Origin: an uncultured Collinsella sp.
GTDB taxonomy: Bacteria; Actinomycetota; Coriobacteriia; Coriobacteriales; Coriobacteriaceae
Length of the DNA stretch: 33,848 nt
Direction: 5' to 3'
NCBI GenBank assembly: GCA_934650975.1
Contig: CAKUFW010000017.1
Location: 1 to 33,848, forward strand
Shown: one piece after another, positions 1 to 6,744 of the stretch
Position numbering within the stretch: position 1 is the stretch's first letter
Layout: each line of letters starts with the position of its first letter
The notes under the pieces: model-generated
Databases searched by the model: none
Told to the model about the DNA's origin: nothing
The model's input: the letters and a program-made list of their open reading frames with translations, nothing else
Made by a program: the position numbers and the translations under genes

Positions 1-1073
1 AAGATGCCGGAAAGAACCGAGTGAACGACAAAGAGCACAGGAGCGGCAAAGACAAAGAGGAAGTCCATGGGCTCGGTCACGCAGGAGAGCACGGCGGTGA
101 TGATCAGCGGGATGATAACGGCCTTGGTCTTATCCTTGTTCTGCTTGTAGGCAGTGAAGATAAAGGCGAGACCGATACCGATGTAGGGCCACAGGTTGTT
201 GAAGGTGTAGCTGTTGAAGTAGGTACTATCGGAGAAGGGCTGGCCCGTCATTGCCATCTCGGCGACACGGATGGGATAGGCACCGGCGATAACCTGATCG
301 CCCAGCGTCAGGGTGCCGCCCACATCGGAGAACTGGAACGGGGTGTAGATGAGGTGGTGCAGACCGGTGGGAACGAGCAGCTTGTTAAGCATGCCGTAGA
401 TGAACAGACCGATGTTGCCCGACTCCTTAATGATGCCGGCAACGGAGGAGATGGCACCCTGAACCGGAGGCCAAACGATGCAGAAGCCAGCGCCCATGAT
501 CCAGGAAATGATGATCATGATCAGGAACGGGAAGCGAACGCCCGAGAACATCGAAAGGGCAATGGGGAACTGCTTGTTCGAGTACTTGTTGAACACGGCG
601 CCGGTGATGCAACCAAGAATGATGCCGCCAAACACGCCGGTATCGAGCACCTGAATGCCCATAACGGTGCTCTGGCCGGTTCCGGTAAGGCCGAGCATGC
701 CGCTCGCTTCGGCAAGAGAGCCGGTGGCGTTGAGCACGATGTTATTGGCCTGAAGGAACAGGAAGAACGACATCAGGGCGATCAGCGAAGCATGGCCCTT
801 GTTCTTCTTTGCCATGGCGCCGGCGATGCCCACGCAGAACAGAATCGAGAGGTTGTTGATGATAAACATCAGCGACTGATAGACAACGGCACCCACAAGC
901 TGGAACGGACCGGAGCCCAGCACGGGAATCATGGCGCAAATGGTCTTGTTGGTCAGAATGATGCCCACGATGAGCAGAATGCCGGCAACCGAGAGATACA
1001 TCATCGGCTGGACGATCGACTTCGCGAACACCTCCAACGGCGCTTTGAAATTGAACTTCTTTTTTGCGGTCAT
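1..1073 (-). CDS. PTS sugar transporter subunit EIIC (partial, 3' end outside window)
   Basis: Integral membrane permease of a phosphotransferase system, which moves a sugar across the membrane while it is phosphorylated. The reading frame runs on the minus strand from ATG at 1073 to the window edge, about 357 codons without a stop. It begins MTAKKKFNFKAP and contains many hydrophobic helices. Glucose-family (Glc/MalX-like) hallmarks are visible: a FGGIILG segment and a GLHHLIYTPFQF segment near the sugar-binding loop, then VTEPMDFLF. A GGAAGGGGAG ribosome-binding site lies 8 nt upstream. It is the third gene of an operon after the IIA protein and the antiterminator. An EIIB domain is not seen in the visible part and could lie in the missing C-terminus. 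Substrate cannot be fixed; an alpha- or beta-glucoside or glucose is likely from the antiterminator type. Confidence 0.88.
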   Translation of the reverse strand, partial: MTAKKKFNFKAPLEVFAKSIVQPMMYLSVAGILLIVGIILTNKTICAMIPVLGSGPFQLVGAVVYQSLMFIINNLSILFCVGIAGAMAKKNKGHASLIALMSFFLFLQANNIVLNATGSLAEASGMLGLTGTGQSTVMGIQVLDTGVFGGIILGCITGAVFNKYSNKQFPIALSMFSGVRFPFLIMIIISWIMGAGFCIVWPPVQGAISSVAGIIKESGNIGLFIYGMLNKLLVPTGLHHLIYTPFQFSDVGGTLTLGDQVIAGAYPIRVAEMAMTGQPFSDSTYFNSYTFNNLWPYIGIGLAFIFTAYKQNKDKTKAVIIPLIITAVLSCVTEPMDFLFVFAAPVLFVVHSVLSGI

Positions 1074-1172
1074 AGCGGTACTCCCCTTCCTTTTCCGCAA
1101 ATTAAGACAGATGTGCCCTGGACAAGACCGTGAGCCTTGCCTTATATCAATCGATGTGTGGGCACGTTATGC

Positions 1173-2039
1173 CTAGAGACCAGGTTCTCCAAGCAGGTTA
1201 ACAATGTGATACGCGAGATAACTCTTCTCGGCATTGGAAACGACAACGTTATAGGTTGACGACAGGTGGGCGGCTATGGCATCTGTGCACGAAAACGCCG
1301 CCGGGAATCTAGTTTCATCGATTCGGAACAGCGCGTCGTCATCGATTTGCCCGGCTTCGGGATCGAGCGCCCGCTGTGCGAAAAACTGCAGATGGCGGAC
1401 GAAGCGCTCATAGGGCAACGAGGTGTCGTCGAGGGTCGTAGCATAGCGATCGGAAACAATCGCGAGCACGTCGCGAACAAGCTGGACCGAAATAATCAAA
1501 CGGTCGGAGCGTTGCGGCATAGTGGCGTTGACGATATGCAGCGTAATGAAACCCTGCTCTTCTTCGCTCATCTGGATGCCCATATACTCCTTGATAATCT
1601 GCAGCGCACGGCCCGCAAGCGCATACTCCTTGCGATAGAACTGCTGGATCTCGAGCAGCAACGGATTCTCACAGGAGACGCCCTTGCGCTCGCGCTCCAA
1701 AGCAAGGCCGATATGGTCTGCAAGAGCAATGAGAATCTTGTCGTTGATATCAACATTGAGCTCTCGACGGAGCATCTGAACAATGTCCTCGGCAATCACG
1801 AGGTTGACGGTGGGGATGGACTCCAAAAGATGTGCCAAGCGGTCAATCGTACGCGAATCCTGAGAAGTGCCCTTCTGCAGCGCATAGGTCTTTTCGACCG
1901 ATGCTTCATCGATAGCGTCGCCGGCATGACGGCCAAAGCAGAGGCCTCGACCGATGACGATGAGCTCGGAGCCATCGTCCGAAGTGACCATTGCGACGTT
2001 ATTGTTGAAAACTCGCTTGATAACCACGGTACCCACCAC
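1173..2039 (-). CDS. licT: BglG/LicT-family transcriptional antiterminator
   Basis: RNA-binding antiterminator controlled by PTS phosphorylation. The 288-residue protein has the family layout: an N-terminal CAT RNA-binding domain (residues 1-55, with NNN at 12-14 and GRGLCFGR at 30-37) followed by two PRD domains. The four conserved PRD histidines are visible at H109 (ADHIG), H168 (LHIVN), H216 (VRHLQ) and H278 (AYHIV). In this family phosphorylation of these residues by HPr or the EII protein sets dimerisation and RNA binding. The start is a GTG at 2039 or 2036, 6 nt after the IIA stop, with no strong ribosome-binding site, so translational coupling to IIA is likely. The gene sits between IIA and EIIC. 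The symbol follows the family; SacY/BglG-type alternatives cannot be excluded. Confidence 0.92.
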   Translation of the reverse strand: MVGTVVIKRVFNNNVAMVTSDDGSELIVIGRGLCFGRHAGDAIDEASVEKTYALQKGTSQDSRTIDRLAHLLESIPTVNLVIAEDIVQMLRRELNVDINDKILIALADHIGLALERERKGVSCENPLLLEIQQFYRKEYALAGRALQIIKEYMGIQMSEEEQGFITLHIVNATMPQRSDRLIISVQLVRDVLAIVSDRYATTLDDTSLPYERFVRHLQFFAQRALDPEAGQIDDDALFRIDETRFPAAFSCTDAIAAHLSSTYNVVVSNAEKSYLAYHIVNLLGEPGL

Positions 2040-2045
2040 AAGAAT

Positions 2046-2558
2046 TTACTCGGAAAGCCAGACGACAGGCTCTTTAACAGCAACAGGGCCGGAAGCGTGC
2101 TCACGAAGAGTCGAGTTCTCCGAACGCTCGCACACGATAACGAAGACCGTGGGATCGAAGCCGGCGGCGCGGACCGCGTCGAAATCGACCTCGACGAGGG
2201 GCTGGCCCGCGTCGACATGGTCACCCTGAGCAACAAGCGCATGGAAGCCCTTGCCCTCAAGTTTAACAGTGTCGATTCCGATATGCAGCATCACCTGAGC
2301 GGAGCTGTCGTCGGACATGATGCCCAGCGCGTGCTCAGTCGGAAACAGCGCCGCGACGGTGCCGGAAACAGGAGCGCACACCGTTCCCTCTTGGGGAACC
2401 ACGGCAACGCCATCGCCCACGGCACGGCTGCTAAAAGCGGGATCATTGGTTTTTTCTAGGTGAACAAGCTCGCCGGAAACAGGAGCGAGGATTTCGAACT
2501 CGGAAGTTGCAGTCTTCTGCTCATCCGAACCGCCCATCAGGCGAGAAAAGAAACCCAT
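2046..2558 (-). CDS. PTS glucose-family IIA component
   Basis: Cytoplasmic phosphocarrier that takes phosphate from HPr and passes it to EIIB. The protein is 170 residues, matching stand-alone IIA-Glc proteins. It carries the lipoyl-like IIA fold signatures: SGELVHLE near 29-36, GDGVAVVPQEG near 48-58, and two active-site histidines, H76 (EHALGI) and H92 (HIGIDTVKL). I chose ATG at 2558 (MGFFSRLMGG) because AAGGGA lies about 9 nt upstream; earlier in-frame starts run into that site. It is the first gene of the operon with the antiterminator and EIIC. It probably serves the EIIC encoded downstream. Confidence 0.93.
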   Translation of the reverse strand: MGFFSRLMGGSDEQKTATSEFEILAPVSGELVHLEKTNDPAFSSRAVGDGVAVVPQEGTVCAPVSGTVAALFPTEHALGIMSDDSSAQVMLHIGIDTVKLEGKGFHALVAQGDHVDAGQPLVEVDFDAVRAAGFDPTVFVIVCERSENSTLREHASGPVAVKEPVVWLSE

Positions 2559-2573
2559 GGTGACATGTCCCTT

Positions 2574-2646
2574 CATAAATATAGCCCAACCAAAATCAAG
2601 CGAATGCGTCCATAGAGACACACCCGTTCAAAGACTTTGGTTAGGC
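2574..2646 (-). terminator. Candidate leader terminator of the PTS operon
   Basis: On the minus strand an 11-bp stem is formed by 2636-2646 and 2584-2594 (GCCTAACCAAA with TTTGGTTGGGC, one G-U). Part of the 41-nt loop can pair again (TGTGTC with GACGCA). The stem is followed by the U-rich run UAUAUUUAU just before the IIA ribosome-binding site. The upstream arm shares 2639-2643 with the hairpin at 2639-2670, so the two cannot form together. The U-tract is interrupted, so it may be a weak terminator. Confidence 0.42.
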
Positions 2647-2670
2647 CCACGTCCGAGGGACTCGGTAACC
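2639..2670 (-). promoter_or_regulatory. Candidate RAT-like antiterminator hairpin
   Basis: Two-tier hairpin in the PTS leader RNA: outer stem GGTTA/TAACC (2666-2670 with 2639-2643) and inner stem CCGAG/CTCGG (2661-2665 with 2653-2657) with a 3-nt loop and a 9-nt bulge. It is 32 nt long, close to known ribonucleic antiterminator (RAT) targets of about 30 nt, and it competes with the downstream terminator-like stem. The sequence does not match the LicT/BglG RAT consensus, so the call rests on structure, position and the presence of the antiterminator gene. Confidence 0.38.
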
Positions 2671-2694
2671 TTCCGCATTTCTTTTACGAGGGCT

Positions 2695-2722
2695 ATTGTA
2701 GACAAGCCTAAAGCCAGAACAA
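2695..2722 (-). promoter_or_regulatory. Putative promoter of the PTS operon
   Basis: Minus strand: -35 TTGTTC (2717-2722), 16-nt spacer, -10 TACAAT (2695-2700). The -10 is a good match and the -35 is weak. Transcription would start near 2688, giving a leader of about 130 nt that contains both alternative hairpins. Confidence 0.45.
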
Positions 2723-2770
2723 CCATTATGAACGGCGAACGGTATTTTTTCTCCGATAAACGGTATTTGG

Positions 2771-2820
2771 CGGCACTTAGGGACGTTCCTTTCCTGCCGG
2801 CACCCAGGGACACTCCTTGC
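2771..2820 (+). repeat. 50-nt intergenic repeat (family D)
   Basis: Begins CGGCACTTAGGGACGTTCCT and ends GGGACACTCCTTGC. A second copy of exactly 50 nt lies at 21141-21190, and two more form an inverted, overlapping pair at 14711-14808. Internal palindromic TGCCGGCA motifs flank the centre. Confidence 0.85.
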
Positions 2821-2830
2821 ACCAATTGTG

Positions 2831-2897
2831 AGTTGCGGTGAAATAGGGACTGAAAAGCCGTTTGAAAGGCAAAAGCAGTCCGTATTCCACCGCAACT
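2831..2897. repeat. 67-nt hairpin repeat (family A)
   Basis: Ends are AGTTGCGGTGAAATAG and its near inverse, GTATTCCACCGCAACT; the middle differs from copy to copy. Three other copies in the window (3915-3981, 9072-9138, 9412-9478) are also exactly 67 nt. This copy lies about 60 nt beyond the stop of the flavodoxin-ferredoxin gene, upstream of the PTS promoter. Confidence 0.9.
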
Positions 2898-2958
2898 TAG
2901 AGAAAGGATGCCGCCACCTGCCGGGAGGGACGGAGAAAAACTGATTGACGCTCCTGCA

Positions 2959-3720
2959 CTAGATGAAGAGCTCGCATTCTTTCCGCTCGACGCAAGCCTT
3001 GCTCAGCATCTGGGTAACGACGGCGAGTTTGCTGGGATCAAGCTTGCGAGCATCCTGCGGACATACGGAGATGCAGCGCATGCAGGAGATGCACGCCTCG
3101 CTATCCACCCGCCTTGGATCGTCCTTGTCGATAGCCCGAACAGGGCACAACGCGGCACAGGCACCGCAGGAGACGCAGTCCTCCGTTGCCATTGGCACCA
3201 TGGCGTGGCCTCCAGCTTGCTTATAAGGACGATTGCCGGGAATAGTGGGCTCGGATACATCCTCATCCAGCAGCTTGTACCGGATCTGCTGAGCAAGCTC
3301 GGCAAGCTGGGCCACATCCTGCGCGTCCGGTCGCCCAGCGGCGAACTGTCGAGCAACAGAATGTTCCGCAATGGCAGCAACTGCTGCAATCACCCTAAAT
3401 CCAGCGCGTTTTGCAACGTCCTCCAACTCTACAAGCGTGTCCTCAAACGCCCGGTTTCCGTATACACAGACCAGAACGGCGCGCGCTCCGTTGCCACGCA
3501 CCATGCTCAACCGTTCAACAGCCACGGCGGGAACCCTGCCGGCATACGACGGCACGGAGATCACGGCAACGTCGTCCTTCGTCATCGATACGGCACCGAA
3601 ATCCAGTCCGTTATCGGTCAGATCAACGGTAACGGCATTCCCATCCAGCGCCCCGGCAACAAGACCAGATACCTTCTCCGTTCCACCTGTCGGACTAAAC
3701 ACCATTTCAAACACGCTCAT
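2959..3720 (-). CDS. Flavodoxin-like / 2[4Fe-4S] ferredoxin protein (EFR1-type)
   Basis: Probable soluble electron-transfer protein. The N-terminal half looks like a flavodoxin: MSVFEMVFSPTGGTEKVS supplies the FMN phosphate loop (residues 7-17) and VISVPSYAGRVP (53-64) resembles the second flavin loop. The C-terminal half has two [4Fe-4S] ferredoxin motifs: C182, C185, C188, C192 and C210, C213, C216, C220, each followed by a proline. This combination matches the family often named EFR1 ferrodoxin. The 253-residue length is typical. The start at 3720 has GGGGAGGAT about 6 nt upstream. It appears monocistronic, with repeats on both sides. Redox partners are not identifiable from the neighbours. 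Confidence 0.88.
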   Translation of the reverse strand: MSVFEMVFSPTGGTEKVSGLVAGALDGNAVTVDLTDNGLDFGAVSMTKDDVAVISVPSYAGRVPAVAVERLSMVRGNGARAVLVCVYGNRAFEDTLVELEDVAKRAGFRVIAAVAAIAEHSVARQFAAGRPDAQDVAQLAELAQQIRYKLLDEDVSEPTIPGNRPYKQAGGHAMVPMATEDCVSCGACAALCPVRAIDKDDPRRVDSEACISCMRCISVCPQDARKLDPSKLAVVTQMLSKACVERKECELFI

Positions 3721-3805
3721 CGAACATCCTCCCCTACGCCCGGTAATACACCGAGCCGTTCACGTACTCAGTCAGAGTATACGGCATGCGGGAACACCCT
3801 CCATT

Positions 3806-3872
3806 TTGGTGCAAAGGGGTCAGGTTTGTTTGCACCAACTTGGTGCAGATTAACCTGACCCCCTTGCACCAA
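3806..3872. repeat. Double 33-mer inverted repeat (family C)
   Basis: Two 33-nt units (3806-3838 and 3840-3872) in opposite orientation are separated by one nucleotide. Each begins TTGGTGCA and ends TGCACCAA, so the element is a nested palindrome. Related units lie at 3992-4024 (single) and 9795-9895 (triple). Confidence 0.88.
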
Positions 3873-3914
3873 GTCATCTCCGTCCTCCAGCGGATCGGCG
3901 GCATCCTTTACCTA

Positions 3915-3981
3915 AGTTGCGGTGGAATAGGGACTGTTTGGGGCTTTCAAGCGGCTTTTTAGTCCCTATTTCACCGCAACT
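3915..3981. repeat. 67-nt hairpin repeat (family A)
   Basis: Starts AGTTGCGGTGGAATAGGGAC and ends with the near-perfect inverse of the same arm. Exactly 67 nt, as in the other three copies. It is sandwiched between two family C elements in the 367-nt gap between the flavodoxin-ferredoxin gene and the helicase. Confidence 0.9.
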
Positions 3982-3991
3982 CATGATCTGA

Positions 3992-4024
3992 TTGGTGCAA
4001 ACAAACCTGACCCCCTTGCACCAA
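3992..4024. repeat. Single 33-mer (family C)
   Basis: One 33-nt unit with TTGGTGCAA and TTGCACCAA ends, nearly identical to the second orientation of the unit at 3806-3838. Its last two A residues coincide with the U-tract of the helicase terminator. Confidence 0.82.
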
Positions 4025-4055
4025 AAAGGGCCCCGAGCGTAGTTGCTCGGGGCCC
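4023..4055 (-). terminator. Rho-independent terminator of the DEAD-box helicase gene
   Basis: Minus strand: GGGCCCCGAGC stem, 6-nt loop, GCTCGGGGCCC, then five U residues. It lies about 33 nt beyond the helicase stop codon. The perfect 11-bp GC-rich stem makes this a strong terminator. Confidence 0.93.
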
Positions 4056-4087
4056 TGTTCGCCTCGCGTTAGCGTGCGTCGCGTATG

Positions 4088-6340
4088 TTACTTGCGTTTG
4101 CCGCCGCCGTCACCGGGGCGACGGGAGCTGCTACCGCGCTTGCCGCCACGGCTGTTGCCATAGCTGCCACGGTTATCGCGACCGCCGGCACGACCGCCGC
4201 GGGAGCCAGCCTGGTTGCCACCACGCCCACCGCGATAGCCGCCGCGGCGCTCCTCGCGGGTATCGTCGTAGTTGCGCCAGTCATCGCGACGATCGCGGCT
4301 GGCACGCGGGTCGCGACGATCGCGCGACTCGTTCGATCGACCGGCGCCGCTGCGGCCACCGTTGCCACGAGCGCCCTCGCGACGCTCACCACCGCGGCCG
4401 CCCCCGCGGCCTCCGCGCTCGTCAAAGCGCTTGCCGCCGCGGGACTCGCCGCCGCGGGCACCGCGCTCGTCACGCGAACCACGGCCTTCGCCGCCACGGC
4501 GCTCATCGCGCTCGTCATCGCGCCCGGAGCGACGACGGTCACCCGAGCCGCGCTTGCCGCCGCGCGAACCACGGCCCTCGTCCTCGCGCTCAACACGGCG
4601 ACGGCCACCGCGATCCTCGTCCTCGCGACGACGGCGATGCGCCTCGCCCTGGAACTGCTTGGCACGACGCTCGGCACGGTTGCCGCGCGGAGCCTGTTCA
4701 GCGGCACTGCCGCGCTCCTCGGCAGCCACCTCGCGGGCAACGCTCTCGACAGCCTCGCCCACGCGGGCCTGAACGCCCTCGCGCACGCGGGTCTTGCCGC
4801 CGCGCTTGGGACGGCTCGGGCGCTCGCCGTCGCCACGGCGCTCGTCGCGACCGCGGTTGGAACGACCGGCTACATCGCCGTAATCGTCGCCGTTGCGCTT
4901 GCCATCGCGGCGCGCCTGCTCAAGTTTCTTCTTGCTCTTGGACTTGCCGCGCTTGGTCTTCTTCACCTTAAAGGCGGCAGGATCGCGCTCCGGGTCGACC
5001 GCAGGCGGGTTGGGACCCACGTGCAGGTCGCCAGCCTCGTAGATGTCGGCCGTCTTGTCCATGAGCTTCTCGATCTCATAGAACTCGTCGACATCCTGCT
5101 CGGTCACAAACGTGATAGCCCAGCCCAGCTCGCCGGCGCGGCCCGTACGGCCAATACGGTGGATGTAGTCGGTCGGCTCGGCCGGCACATCAAAGTTCAC
5201 GACGTAGCGCACGTCGCTAATGTCGATGCCGCGGGCAAGAACGTCGGTTGCCACCAGCACGTCGACGGTGCCGTCGCGGAAGGCAGAAAGCGCGCGCTCG
5301 CGCTGGGCCTGGCTGCGGTTGCCGTGAATCGCGGCAGCCTTGATACCCTTGCGCTCCAAACGACGGCAGCAGCTGTCGGCACGGTGCTTGGTACGCATAA
5401 AGACGATGGTGCGCTCCGGGCCCTCCTTCTTGAGGAACTCGGGCAGCAGGTTGTTCTTGGCCTCGATGGACACCGGGAACACAAACTGGTCGACGGTGTC
5501 GGCGGTCGACGTGGCGGGCGCAATCTCCACGCGGGCCGGGTCGCTCACCAGGTCGGTGATCTCGCCCACGGCCTCCTCGTCGAGCGTCGCCGAGAACAGC
5601 AGCGTCTGGCGCTCAGCCGGCGTCTCGCGCACGATGCGACGAACGGCAGGCAAAAAGCCCATGTCGAGCATGCGGTCAGCCTCGTCGAGCACCAGCACCT
5701 TGACCTCGTCCAGGTGGCAAGCGCCCTGCTCGATCAGGTCGACCAGACGACCCGGCGTGGCGACCAGGATGTCGCAGCCGTACTTGAGCGCCGCGGTCTG
5801 GGGCTTGTAGCTCACGCCGCCCACGACGGTCACGGCGACGTGGCCGGTGACGTCGGCGATCTTGCTCGCGACCTCGTCGATCTGCTGGGCGAGCTCGCGC
5901 GTGGGGGTGATGACGAGCATCACGGGGCCGCGGCCGTTGCCCTCGGGCTTCTTGGCGCCGCGACGGCGGTTGCGACCGCCGCGCTCGCGCACGGGCTTGG
6001 GCGGAGCGATGTGCTCCAGGTTGTTCATGGTCGGCAGCAAGAAGGCAGCCGTCTTGCCGGTGCCGGTCTGGGCAGCGGCAAGCAGGTCGCGACCCTCGAG
6101 CACCACGGGGATCGAGCCGGCCTGAACGGGCGTGGGCGCCGTGTAGCCCAGATTCTCGATAGCACGAAGCATCTCGTCGGAAAGACCCAGCTCGTCGAAG
6201 GCAGGCAGGCTCTCGGTCGCGGACTCGACGACCTCGGCGGCGTTGGCCTCGTCGGCAGCATCGAAGGCAGCCTGGGTCATGGCCTCGCGGGTCTCGTCCA
6301 GAATCTCGGCGTCCGTGACGTCGGATACAGAATTACGCAT
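4088..6340 (-). CDS. DEAD-box ATP-dependent RNA helicase with RGG-rich tail
   Basis: Unwinds RNA duplexes, probably in ribosome assembly or cold and stress adaptation. With ATG at 6340 (AAGGA about 10 nt upstream) it has 750 residues. The core is complete: Q motif (FDELGLS near 48), motif I TGTGKT at 91-96, PTREL, TPGRL, DEAD at 219-222, SAT, and HRIGRTGR. About the last 270 residues are a low-complexity tail rich in Arg, Gly, Asp and Glu with many RGG and RGGR blocks, as in RNA-binding tails. A 26-residue basic insertion (KPVRERGGRNRRRG region) separates motif I from motif Ia, which is unusual. It resembles DeaD/CsdA or RhlE-type helicases; the exact subfamily is uncertain. A long leader before the start fits a cold-regulated gene but is not proof. 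Confidence 0.94.
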   Translation of the reverse strand: MRNSVSDVTDAEILDETREAMTQAAFDAADEANAAEVVESATESLPAFDELGLSDEMLRAIENLGYTAPTPVQAGSIPVVLEGRDLLAAAQTGTGKTAAFLLPTMNNLEHIAPPKPVRERGGRNRRRGAKKPEGNGRGPVMLVITPTRELAQQIDEVASKIADVTGHVAVTVVGGVSYKPQTAALKYGCDILVATPGRLVDLIEQGACHLDEVKVLVLDEADRMLDMGFLPAVRRIVRETPAERQTLLFSATLDEEAVGEITDLVSDPARVEIAPATSTADTVDQFVFPVSIEAKNNLLPEFLKKEGPERTIVFMRTKHRADSCCRRLERKGIKAAAIHGNRSQAQRERALSAFRDGTVDVLVATDVLARGIDISDVRYVVNFDVPAEPTDYIHRIGRTGRAGELGWAITFVTEQDVDEFYEIEKLMDKTADIYEAGDLHVGPNPPAVDPERDPAAFKVKKTKRGKSKSKKKLEQARRDGKRNGDDYGDVAGRSNRGRDERRGDGERPSRPKRGGKTRVREGVQARVGEAVESVAREVAAEERGSAAEQAPRGNRAERRAKQFQGEAHRRRREDEDRGGRRRVEREDEGRGSRGGKRGSGDRRRSGRDDERDERRGGEGRGSRDERGARGGESRGGKRFDERGGRGGGRGGERREGARGNGGRSGAGRSNESRDRRDPRASRDRRDDWRNYDDTREERRGGYRGGRGGNQAGSRGGRAGGRDNRGSYGNSRGGKRGSSSRRPGDGGGKRK

Positions 6341-6666
6341 ATGTTGTTGTTCCTTATCTGCACGCGTTATGGGCACGGCATACGGCCGCGCGGGCGTGCT
6401 TGGTAGTGCGCTAATACATACAAAAACAGGTGCGCACAGAGAGGACGTTGCTCAGCACGCTGGCGATCGCTTTGGCCGCCCTATCACGCGCCGTCCAGAC
6501 GCAGCAGCTCTAAGCGATGGAGCAGATTCGCCGCCGGTTAGTATACCCGCGCTTCGCATGCCCCCACGTAAACCACAGATGACGGGGCGTTGGGCTATGG
6601 CGTCGAAAGAAATGCAGGGCAATCATCCCAATCTGTATCGAAATGACGTGTATCCCATTTCTCCAC
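6341..6666. other. Divergent intergenic region without a gene
   Basis: The region between the divergent helicase and copA genes must hold the helicase promoter. I see no convincing ORF, RNA gene or repeat family here. Open frames crossing it are shadows of the flanking genes. The copA promoter starts at 6667. Confidence 0.6.
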
Positions 6667-6697
6667 TGGACACCCCCAGGGGGTATGGGTGTATAGT
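6667..6697 (+). promoter_or_regulatory. copA promoter with CsoR-like operator
   Basis: -35 TGGACA (6667-6672), 17-nt spacer, -10 TGTATA (6690-6695). The spacer holds CCCCCAGGGGGTATGGG, a GC-rich inverted repeat with flanking TAT, which resembles operators bound by copper sensor CsoR. A bound repressor would cover the promoter. A csoR gene lies downstream in the same cluster, so autoregulated copper-inducible expression is the natural inference. Confidence 0.7.
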
Positions 6698-6744
6698 ATC
6701 GGCAGGTTAACATTTCCGGCACTACGCCACAGAAAGGAGAAGCC

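Noticed and set aside
21..1133. 370-codon plus-strand open frame
   Set aside because: Antisense to the EIIC gene, which has a good ribosome-binding site and clear permease motifs. The plus frame is an Asp/His/Gly-rich shadow.
4085..6406. 773-codon plus-strand open frame rich in Ala and Leu
   Set aside because: Shadow of the DEAD-box helicase; it has low-complexity composition and no domain motifs.
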